DNA of 64,000 nucleotides from Posidonia oceanica (Eukaryota; Streptophyta; Magnoliopsida; Alismatales; Posidoniaceae). The notes beneath the pieces are model-generated. The model made no database searches, was not told the DNA's origin, and worked only from the letters and a program-made list of their open reading frames with translations. The position numbers and the translations under genes were made by a program. Where the stretch lies: the NCBI GenBank assembly GCA_037176725.1, contig JAZBRS010000029.1:126947001-127011000 (forward strand), read 5' to 3'. This document shows positions 1 through 9,601 of the stretch, one piece after another (the stretch's first letter is position 1; the number at the start of each line of letters is the position of its first letter).

Positions 1-118
1 AAGCTAGCAAAAAAGGGGTGCGAGGGGAGAGAGGCCAACTCTCCTATCGCGAGGGGATGCGGGACTTTGCCTTCTTGGGACAAGGTCACGCGAAGAAGGT
101 GATAAGGTGTCGGGCTTA

Positions 119-958
119 TCGGCCGGATAGTTTACGGTCCTATCAACCGGGAGTGATAGTTTACAGTCCTATCAACTGGGAGCGATAGTTTACAGTCCTA
201 TCAACTGGAAGCGATAGTTTACAGTCCTATCAACCGGAGGCAGTTGTGAGTGATAGTTACTGAATATCAGCCGTATAACATGGTTGTGCGGGATAGTTTA
301 CAGTCCTATCAACTGGAACGATAGTTTACAGACCTATCAACTGGAGCGATAGTTTACAGTCCTATCAACTGGAAGCGATAGTTTACAGTCCTATCAACTG
401 GAATGCACAAACCATGAGGGATAGTTACTGGGTATCAGCCGTATAACGCAAATGCCAGAGAATGATAGTTTACGGTCCTATCAACCGGAGCGATAGTTTA
501 CAGTCCTATCAACTGGAACGATAGTTTACAGTCCTATCAACTGGAAAGGGCATTTGTGAGGGATAGTTACTGGATATCAGCCGTATAACATGATTGCGAG
601 TGATAGTTTACAGTCCTATCAACTGGAACGATAGTTTACAGTCCTATCAATTGGAACGATAGTTTACAGTCCTATCAACTGGAAAGCGCAATCATGAGGG
701 ATAGTTACTGGGTATCAGCCGTATAATGCAATTGCAGGTGATAGTTTACGGTCCAATCAACCGGAACGATAGTTTACAGTCCTATCAACTGGAACGATAG
801 TTTACAGTCCTATCAACTGGAACGATAGTTTACAGTCCTATCAACTAGAAGCTGCAATTGCAAGGGACAGTTACTGGATGTCAGCCGTATAACACAACTG
901 TGAGCCAGATCGGGGATCGGCCCAAGATGATAGTTTACGGTCCTATCAACCGGAAAGA
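119..958 (-). repeat. Hierarchical hairpin array of A
   Basis: Nineteen units of the form GATAG-TTTACRGTC-CTATC-AACYGG are grouped in sets of three or four. The sets are separated by five units of a second form, GATA-GTTACTGG(A/G)-TATC-AGCCG. Four of the groups are enclosed by distinct complementary arms at 279-289/405-416, 448-456/549-557, 589-598/687-696 and 728-736/853-861. Inner loop letters (CAGT or CGGT) match the bases after the stem (ACTG or ACCG) in 15 of 19 units. The window part before 119 is unique sequence shared with C. Confidence 0.88.
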
Positions 959-1033
959 GCAGTGATTGATTGATTGATATTGATAAGAAAAAGGAGAGAT
1001 TGATGATTGATATTGATAAGAAAAAGGAGAGAT

Positions 1034-1990
1034 TGATAAGATATCGAACTTATCGGCCGGCAAAGAGGGGATGAGGGAATGATGAGATACCGGACTTATC
1101 GGCCGGCAAAGGGAAAGAGATGATAAGATATCGGACTTATCGGCCGGCAAAGAGGGGATGAGGGAATGATGAGATACCGGACCTATCGGCCGGCAAAGGG
1201 AAAGAGATGATAAGATATCGGACTTATCGGCCGGCAAAGAGGGGATGAGGGAATGATGAGATACCGGACCTATTGGCCGGCAAAGGGAAAGAGATGATAA
1301 GATATCGGACTTATCGACCGGCAAAGAGGGGATGAGGGAATGATGAGATACCGAACCTATCGGCCGACAAAGGGAAAGAGATGATAAGATATCGGACTTA
1401 TCGGCCGGCGAAGAGGGGATGAGGGAATGATGAGATACCGGACCTATCGGCCGGTAAAGGGAAAGAGATGATAAGATATCGGACTTATTGGCCGGCAAAG
1501 AGGGGATGAGGGAATGATGAGATACCGGACCTATCAGCCGGCAAAGGGAAAGAGATGATAAGATATCGGACTTATCGGCCGGCAAAGAGGGGATGAGGGA
1601 ATGATGAGATACCGGACCTATCGGCCGGCAAAGGGAAAGAGATGATAAGATATCGGACTTATCGACAGGCAAAGAGGGGATGAGGGAATGATGAGATACC
1701 GGACCTATCGACCGGCAAAGGGAAAGAGATGATAAGATATCGGACTTATCGGCCGGCAAAGAGGGGATGAGGGAATGATGAGATACCGGACCTATCGACC
1801 GGCAAAGGGAAAGAGATGATAAGATATCGGACTTATCGGCCGGCAAAGGGAAAGAGATGATAAGATATCGGACTTATCGGCCGGCAAAGGGAAAGAGATG
1901 ATAAGATATCGGACTTATCGGCCGACAAAGAGGGGATGAGGGAATGATGAGATACCGGACCTATCGGCCGGCAAAGGGAGGGTTTCGCGA
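1034..1990 (-). repeat. 87 bp minisatellite of dyad subunits in A
   Basis: About ten copies of an 87 bp unit are made of two subunits. One is GATAAG-8 bases-CTTATC followed by GGCCGGCAAAG. The other is GATGAGATACCGGACCTATC followed by CGGCCGGCAAAG. The period is a multiple of three, so one minus frame stays open for 303 codons with a 29-residue repeat, probably by chance. Confidence 0.92.
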
Positions 1991-2068
1991 GAGCGAATCA
2001 TCCCATGATACCAGGAATATCATAGGGGAAAGAGGGGGAGAATGATGCCGAGGGACGATCAAAAGATG

Positions 2069-2095
2069 CCCCTGGTGTCGGGATGACACCAGGGG
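2069..2095 (-). other. Conserved 11 bp hairpin in A
   Basis: Perfect stem CCCCTGGTGTC/GACACCAGGGG with a 5-base loop, about 490 bp downstream of the accessory ORF stop. The homologous hairpins at 58716-58742 (C) and 39315-39342 (B) keep pairing through a compensatory G-C to A-T change, and in B through a G-U pair on the element strand. This favours a structured RNA over a rho-type or protein site. Confidence 0.8.
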
Positions 2096-2180
2096 TTGGC
2101 CAGCGCGTCCTTGGCATCAGAAGCAGAGGGTGAAGACAAAATTGTCGTGTTTGCCAGACGAGTAGTTCGGGGTACCAGCC

Positions 2181-2300
2181 CGAAGATGATGACAGGTTGA
2201 TGGACCTATTGCCGAGCAGTTGGGGGTGCCAGCCTGCAGATGATGACAGGTTGACGGACCTATCACCGAGCAGTTGGGGGTGCCAGCCCGCAGATGACTC
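2181..2300 (-). repeat. Two copies of a composite hairpin pair in A
   Basis: Two 50-56 bp units each hold a first dyad (AGGT/ACCT around TGACGG) and a second dyad (GCA...TGC) followed by AGCCC or AGCCT. The same composite occurs three to four times in C (58830-58985) and singly in B (37865-37910, 39425-39475) with other stem letters. See the findings on covarying modules. Confidence 0.75.
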
Positions 2301-2587
2301 AGCTGGGGATGCTGGATGGCTTGGCTTGACGGCGTTGGTCTGCAGAGATTCCGGACTCCGGGTTGGCTGCTGAGGACTTTCCTGCGTTGTGTTGGCTGCA
2401 AGTCTGGCCAGAGGGCCCAAGGTGATGTTGGCAATGATCATGCAATGCATTAAGCAGGGTCCTGAAGTGTAAGCAGACGGCAGAAAACACTTTTTGATTG
2501 AAAGAACTGTTGAGTACATGCTTGTGGCAGGCCAAAAGCATACAGGACAACTTGAAAGGAAAACCACATATCGGCTGCACAAGTGCC

Positions 2588-3790
2588 CTAGCCGGTTCGG
2601 GCCTTCTTTGACTGCCTGGAGTCGGGGAATAGGGGGCCGCCTGGCAGGATTTCATTGATGGGCCAGAGCTCTTGGACCTTAGTCACATACTCAGGGGCGC
2701 ATCCTACACCTCTCACAGCTGCGATGTCTGTTGATCGCACCCCATGCTGCATCTGATTGGCCAGCTTCTTGGTTGGGGCTGTCGTGCTGAGAGGGTATGC
2801 CTGAAGAAGCTCGGGCCCTGTGCTGTCAACAAAGGCACCCTGTTGGAAGCCAAACTGGCACATAACCCTGATGGGATGGTATTCCACACCCGTCGTGAAC
2901 CCTGGTAGTACAATCAGCCGCGTGTCACGTGCGCTGAAGAAGACAGTGAATGGCTCGGCGACGGAGGGGATGATACGCTAGGTTACTGCGTCGTCAGTCA
3001 GTGCTGATAGCCTTTCGTACTCTTCTTTGACGCTTTTGACTGTCTTGGCACGGCTGCTGTTGCAGTAGGCTTCAAAGGCATGCTCCTGGGGGCGCAGAAG
3101 GTTCATCTCTAAGTGTGCGGCTAGCCAGACTTGTATAAGTGCCCCGCAGCCATGGAAGTGGCGGCAGCAATGTGAGATGCGGTCCAGCCCGCGGTATGCT
3201 TCTGCTAGAACAACTGGTGCCAGGTCTATGTGCCGGGTCACCACAGCAAGTGCTATTTCTGCAACCTCCATGGCCACTGTCAGTCGGCCATGAGTAAAGA
3301 TCAGCTCGCCCAGGAAGCGGATGACAAACCCTTGGAGCCACAGCTCATCTCCGAGTTCGACGCGCTTCTTCATGACATCATCAAAGTGCGCTAGGCGAAG
3401 CATAGGTTCAGGTCCGCTGGTGCAAATCAGTCTTTGTTGGCAGCTTCGAGTAGGGAGCCCAGTTAGTTGGCTCAGGACCTCGAGGTATCCATCACGCCTC
3501 ATGAAGATAGGCGGCCTCATGATCTTGGAGAAGCCGCAGATCCGATGCACTTCTTCCAGTGTGGGTGTTAGCTCAGTTCTGCCAAAGCGAAAGACGTGGT
3601 GTGCCGGTTTCCAGAACCTTGCGGCGGCACACAGAAGATGGCGGCTTATTTCCACATCAGCAGCCTTCAGTAGCTTGGTTGGAATACCCCACAGGCGCAG
3701 CTTTTCGCAGTCTTCTTGGGTAAGCTCGCCGATCCATTCTCGCAGGGTCTCCGAGCAGCGTGCTGGGGTCAACAGAGTAGGGAAGCCCAT
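2588..3790 (-). pseudogene. Accessory ORF of element A, plant mobile domain/DUF7745-like, one stop
   Basis: Counting from the ATG at 3790, the frame is 400 codons plus stop, exactly the length of the intact copy in B. An open frame extends 89 codons further upstream, but B does not share it. Motifs typical of the aminotransferase-like plant mobile domain/DUF7745 superfamily are visible: FRFGRTELTPTLEEVHRICGF, APVVLAEAYRGLDRI and HGCGALIQVWLAAHLE. One TAG at 2978 replaces a TGG of B. The domain is known from plant transposons; its molecular role is unknown. It lies in the sense direction downstream of pol, where it would need splicing, re-initiation or its own promoter. Confidence 0.75.
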
Positions 3791-5223
3791 TGCGCAGATT
3801 GCAGGGGTATAGGCAGATAGCCGCAGAGCTTGAAGGTACCTGTTATCATCATTGTAAACAGTCAGATCACACAGGCATATAATCTCTGACAGAAAGCAGA
3901 ATCTGAGGCTGATAATGTAGTTCAACATGTGTCCAGCAGTTAATATCAGAATATAGCAGTTAAGCATAGATAAGTAGAGAGAATCTACAGCAGTCTTGTG
4001 GGCACAGGGGCAAGGGCTGGCAGGAGGTCTGGTCCAGCGTAGCTTGAGCAGCGTCAACGCGTTCTAGGCAAGAAGTACTGTCTCAGAGTCGAAGCGAGTT
4101 GCAGAGCGGAACGATTGATAAGAAAGAAAGGATAATTGAGGATGCATGTATGCATGATGCAGGTTGGTATGCTTATGAAATGATTAGTATGCTTGGGTGC
4201 CCTCAGCATACGGAGTGCTTTGGTGCCTGCTGCAAAGGAAGGGAGTGGTCCCCGACTCACTGGGCCCTACTTAGACTCTTGGCTTGCTGGTGGCACTCCA
4301 GAACGGGTGTTGGCACTTGTACAGGTGGTGGTGTGGACAGGCTACTTGCTGGACTCTCAGGACCTACACCTATTCTTTCTGCTCTCTTTTTTTGATTTCT
4401 CCCTCATAGGTATGCAGTCTTTCTCTGCCCCTAGCTAGGAGAGGGTAAGTGTTTGCTTTTGGAGGGAAGTGGTAGACCCTTTTTAAGCTTAACACCCTTG
4501 GGTCTCTTGTAAGGTACGGGGGATGATGGTGCCTGCATTTTTGGGCTGAATCTTGCCCTTTTTCTTCCCCTTTTTTTTTGCTTTGCTTGCTTTTTCTCCC
4601 CTTTTTTGTTTTTGTTCTATCTCTTTTTTTTGCTTGTTTGATTCCTTTTTTCTCTTTTTTTTTTCAGGCTTTTGCTATCCCCATTTTGGTGGCAAAAGAA
4701 GGGTGTTTGAGTTGTTATGGATCTGGGCTTTGGGTCTGCTGTGTGATGGGTAGAAGGAGCAGGGTTAGACTGCACACCCCTATCTCTAGGACCGGCTTCT
4801 GTCTTCGTCTTCTGTTCCTTGGACGTGCCCAAGCCTAGATGTCTACTCTCACTTTTTCCAGACTCACATCCTAACATTTTTTCTCCCTCAGAGGTGTATG
4901 TCCTTACGAGTTTAGGTAGTTCGCCTATCCTGATTGGTAGTGGCTCCCTCACTAGCTAAGACATCTAAGTAGTACCGGGTGAGGTAGGGCGGACTCTTTC
5001 CAGAGCAGGCAAGCACTTCCGGTTCTCATCACTGGGCCGAAGATGCAATGCATGATTTGAGGGGATGACGATGATGATTTGAAGAGAGTTGATGCAAGAA
5101 TAGGATAGAAGAAGTATAAGCGTAAGTTCCAGAACAAAAGGTGAGGATCAAGATGAGAATGCAAGAAGTGAGAATGCAAGTGTGTAGGTGGGAGAAGGGC
5201 ATCTGCAACGGGGCCGCCCTCGG
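3791..5223 (-). other. Spacer between pol and accessory ORF in element A
   Basis: No coding domain is seen. Two points stand out. A long pyrimidine tract on the plus strand (about 4555-4667) is purine-rich on the element strand and recurs in B (42115-42220) and C (61225-61335). An AG/GTACCT junction lies at 3833-3840 on the minus strand, 45 bp upstream of the ATG of the accessory ORF, and is also present in B and C. Confidence 0.5.
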
Positions 5224-6463
5224 CTACTGATAGTACTTCTTGAGGTAGCAAAGGTTGACGGGCTCAGACTGCCCGACCTGGTCCATATCCTCAAGAGCTA
5301 CAGCGCCTCCCGAGAAGATCTGCTTGACCATAAAGGGGCCACGCCAATTAGGTCGGAATTTCCCTCGACCATTAGGCAAATGAATGGCATGCAAAACGAG
5401 GTCCCCTGGCTGAAAGTTTCTGGGCTGGACCTTCTTCAAGAATGCTCTGGCCATCCGCTTTTGGTAGCAGTGAGCGTTGTGCAAAGCTTGCAGTCTGTGC
5501 TCATCAATCAGATTTAGTTAGACGCAGCGGTGTTCAACCCATTCTGCCTCTTCCAACTCAGCTTCTCATAGGATCCGTAGTGAGGGGATCTCTACTTCGA
5601 CAGGTAACACTGCTTCCATGCCGTATACCAGAGAATACAGGGTGGCTCCTGTAGAGGTCCGAATTGATGTCCTGTACGCCCAGAGCGCGTACGGGAGCTT
5701 GTCGTGCCAATCCTTGTGGGTTTCTGCCATTTTCTTCAGGATTTTAACAATGTTCTTGTTTGCAGACTCCACTGCTCCGTTCATCTGTGGCCGGTAGGGC
5801 GAGGATCTATGATGCTTGATCTTGAGACTCTGCAGGTATTCCTCGATCCTCTTGGCAATGAAGTTTGTGCCATTATCAGAGATGACAGAGTGCGGGACCC
5901 CATATCGGGCAACGATATTGTTCCTGATAAACTTTTCTGTTGCCACAGTGGTGACTGTCTTATAAGAGGCTGCTTCCACCCACTTGGTAAAGTAATCGAT
6001 CGCTACTAGAATGTAGCTATGACCAATTGAAGCAGCCGGGTGGATGGCACCAATGACATCGATCCCCCAGGTGGAGAAAGGCCATGGCGAAGACATGTTA
6101 TGCAGCTGTTGTGGGGGGGGCCTTAATGAAGTTACCATGGATCTGGCAGTTGTGGCATCTACGCACGAATCGGCAGCAGTCTGCTTCCATGGTCTGCCAG
6201 AAATATCCTTGGAGCATGATCTTCTTGGCCAGGAGGACTCCGTTCATGTGCGGGCCACAGGTCCCTGCATGGACTTGAAGCATCAGCATGTCAGCCTCTG
6301 ATCTGTTCAGGCAGCGCAGTAGCATCTGATTATATGACCTTCTATACAGCTGCCCAGCCCCCAACACATATTTTGACGCCAGACGCGCCAGAGTTCTCTT
6401 GTCTGCTGCCGCGGTATCAGGAGGAAAGCTGCCAGACTCTAGGAAAGATTTTATATCTTGATA
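5224..6463 (-). pseudogene. Integrase of element A with one frameshift
   Basis: The H2C2 zinc-binding part (about 6290-6140; TCGPHMNGVLL, RRCHNCQIH) precedes the DDE core. Catalytic residues are D in WGIDVIGAIHP, D in VISDNGTNF and E in QMNGAVESANK. A run of nine G at about 6111-6120 shifts the frame between the zinc domain and the core; B and C have shorter, broken runs there. Further damage is a TGA at 5566 (CGA in B) and a TAA at 5518 (CAA in C). The C-terminal part ends LCYLKKYYQ at 5224 without a chromodomain. The enzyme would insert the cDNA. Confidence 0.9.
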
Positions 6464-7567
6464 CTAGGGCTGCTCCTCTGCTAGATCCACCTCTTCTATG
6501 TTCAGGCAATATGCAGGCTGCTCAATGCGAGTAACAGATACATCCACTGCGCTGTCTTCAGGTATAGTGAGCCAGGATGCTAGAGTTGCTAGTGCGTCTG
6601 CGTACGCATTCTTTGCTCTGTTCATGTATGTGAAGCAAATGCTCTCAAATTCTTCCATCAGCCTCAGCAGGTGTTCGTGATACGGCACAAGCTTGGGATC
6701 TTTTGTCCTCCAGTCGCCGTTCACTTGAGAAATCACTAGCATGGCATCACCGTGCACATGCAGCTTCCGCGCCTTATGCTCGAGGGCGACTTTCAACCCT
6801 AGGATGCATGCTTCATATTCTGCTTCATTGTTTGTGCAGGTGAAAGTCAGCTTCCTCGCAAAAGGAATCATCTGTCCCTAGGGCGTGGTCAGCACTGCGC
6901 CTACGCCTCGGCCCTTTTTGTTGACAGCACCATCAAAGTAGAGCTGCCATTCCTCTTGTTTCTCAGGATTTTTCTCCTCAGAGTCCTCCATTGCGAAGAG
7001 GATGTCCTCGTCAGGGAACTGCGTCTGGAGGGGTTGGTATTCAGGCAGAGGAAGATCAGCAAGATGGTCTGCCATGGCCTGACCCTTCATGGATTTCTGT
7101 GTGACAAAGGTGATGTCGTACTGAGACAATAACACCTGCCACTTAGCACATCTGCCTACCATGGCAGGCTTTTGAAAGAGGAACTTGATAGGATCATGTC
7201 GGCATAAGAGCTGAACTGGGTATGCCATCATGTAGTGCCTTAGTTTCTGTGCAGCCCAGATAAGGGACAAGTAGGTCTTCTCTAGTGTACTGTACCTGGC
7301 TTCGCATTCATTAAATTTCTTGCTCAGGTAATAGATGGCGCGCTCCTTTCTACCAGATTCGTCATGTTGGCCCAAGACGGCGCCCATGGAATGCTGCGTG
7401 GTAGAAAGGTAGAGAAGCAAAGGTCTCCCTGGTGTAGGGGGAACCAGGACAGGAGGCTTGATCAACAGCTGCTTGATCTTGGCAAATGCAGCCTGACACT
7501 CCTCGCTCCAGTCGATTTGCGCATTCTTCTTCAGGAGCTTGAATATGGGTTCACAGATGGGTGTAAG
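6464..7567 (-). pseudogene. Two consecutive RNase H domains of element A
   Basis: The first, RT-linked RNase H covers about 7430-7060, with LLLYLSTTQHSMGAVLGQ and AIYYLSKKF. A second RNase H follows (about 6955-6560) with the full acidic set: D in LYFDGA, E in NEAEYEA, D in HGDAMLV and D in NAYADALA. A second, archaeal-type RNase H between RNase H and integrase is a known mark of the Tat lineage. TAG stops lie at 6878 (CAG in B and C at the aligned codon) and 6464 (TGG in B and C). Confidence 0.88.
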
Positions 7568-9601
7568 CTATGCAATAAAGCGGCTGATATACTGTAAACG
7601 CCCAAGCAGACTTCTGACCTCCTCTTCAGTTCTAGGGGGTGGCATGTCCACGATGGCTTTTGCTTTCATCGGGTCCACCTCAATCCCCCTTTGGCTAACA
7701 ATGTAGCTGAGCAGCTTGCCAGAAGACACCCTGAATACACACTTCTTGGGATTCAGGCGCAACTTGTATTTCCGTAGACGATCAAAGAGCTTTTTTAGAC
7801 AGGCAAGATGGTCTTCAGGCTCTCTGGTTTTAGCAATCATGTCGTCTACGTAGACCTCTACTTCTTGGTGCATGAGGTCGTGGAACAGCGCAGTCATGGC
7901 CCTCTGATAGGTCGCACCAGCATTCTTCAGACCGAACGGCATGACTTGGTAGCAGAAGAATCCCCAAGGGGTGATGAATGAAGTCTTTTCCATGTCCTCT
8001 TCTGCCATTTTAACTTGGTTATATCCAGAGAAGCCGTCCATGAAGGAGAGCATCTTGTGGCCCGCTGTATTGTCGACTAGGACGTCAATGTGAGGCAAGG
8101 GGAAGTCTTCCTTGGGACTCGCCTTGTTCAGGTCCCTGTAGTCGATGCAGATCCGGATTCGGCCATCTTTCTTGGGCACAGGTACAATGTTCGCCAGCCA
8201 CTCAGGATAAAGAACGACCTTCAGAAAGTTGACTCTGAGCTGCTTCATTATCTCTTCTTTGATCATGAGCAGCCACTGCGGTCGCCATCTTCTCAGTTTC
8301 TGCTTCACTGGCTTGGCATCTGGGTTTAAGGGCAGATTGTGCACCACTATTTCTATGTCAAGGCCGACCATATCCTCATAACTCCAGGTGAAGATATCCG
8401 CATATTCTTTCAAAAATGCGATGAACTCTGTTCGAGCCTGGGAGGACAGCTGAGCACTGATACGAACTTCTCTGACTTCCTCAGTTGTGCCGATGTTGAC
8501 AACCTCTGTTTCTTCTTCAACATGGAGGTTGGGGCCTTCTGGGTCGTCGTCATAGGGCCGGAACTCGGGCAATGGTTCGTCAATCTCATCCATGCTCGTA
8601 TCGTCCTCCTCTCCATAAGCAATAAGTTCCGAGAGGATCTCTTTCTCAAAAGAAGGACTTGTGATGTCGAAAGAGTGTATATGTTCTACTACTTGACCCT
8701 GGTGACGCTTCAGGATGGTCACGCTCACTCGGGTATTCTTGTAGCCTCGGCGCGCGACCTCCGTCCCAGCAACTCCTTCTACTGTTTGCTCTGGCCTGAC
8801 TGATTCCGCTAAGTGCTCCGCTGATACTGCTGAGGGCCTTGTTGATTCTGCTGCTGATATCGCTGATGGCCCTGCTACTGAGGCTGCTAACAACTCTACT
8901 ACTGATTCTACTTTCTGCTCTGTTACCGTAGCTGCTTGGATTGCTAGTGCTTCCTCCTCTGAGTCTTCTAGTGTGCTTGTGGAGGGTATGCTGGACCGGC
9001 GGCTGATCTGGGCACTGCCGCTCGCTATGCTGCTCCGGTGAGGCATGTGTTGCACAAACCACCTAGACCCGCCTTCTGGTTGGAGAGTGATGAGTTCATC
9101 TGGTCTAGGGGAGTCCGGTGCTGCTGAGTCTTCTTCCAGGACCATGATAGAGGCATGGTCTTCTTGCAGAGGAGGGTCCGTAACCACGGCTTTCCCTTTC
9201 CTTTCTGCGGCTCGATGCTCTGCCAGGTCTTCTGCTATTGACTTGATTTCTTCTTGATAAAGTAGCTCTAAGTCAGACATCCATGAATCGACCTGGGCTT
9301 CTATCGCCACTCCTTCCTCCTCGTCTGAGGGTGAGTCGACGTAGTAGGCACCGGGGGCCTGCGGCACTGGCCCGGCTGCAAGACGGATCGCTGCCCTCGG
9401 AATTTGCATGATCTGGCTCATGGGCGCGCCTGATAATGGCAGCTTTGGCGTGGGAGATCCAAACAGACTGGTCAGCGGGGCCACAGATGGGTATGCTGCC
9501 AGAGTCACTGTTGCAGGTAGAGGGCAGGCAGAGACGCTCTTCTGAGGGCTCAAGGGCCGGGAGACTATGGTGCTTAGTTGGTCCTTTGCACCTGGTTGTG
9601 A
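7568..9601 (-). pseudogene. Reverse transcriptase of element A
   Basis: An acidic, low-complexity linker of about 400 codons precedes the RT domain, which runs from about 8225 down to 7570. Visible motifs are PVPKKDGRIRICIDYRDLNK, FMDGFSGYNQ, PWGFFCYQVMPFGLKNAGAT and the catalytic YVDD at 7841-7852. The thumb-side texts LNPKKCVF and RGIEVDP follow. The domain itself has no frameshift. A TAG at 7568 ends the open stretch where B has CAA. This is Ty3/gypsy RT. Tat-clade assignment rests on the second RNase H downstream and the missing chromodomain. Confidence 0.92.

Noticed and set aside
119..958. CRISPR-like array
   Set aside because: Repeat-spacer look only. The spacers are short and repetitive, the context is a plant retrotransposon and no cas gene exists.
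935..1846. 303-codon minus frame with a 29-residue repeat
   Set aside because: It follows from an 87 bp minisatellite whose period is a multiple of three. C's homologous region does not keep it open, and there are no protein-like features.
4193..4838. Plus-strand frames in the pol-accessory spacer of A
   Set aside because: Low-complexity Phe/Leu-rich frames from the T-rich tract; not kept in B or C.
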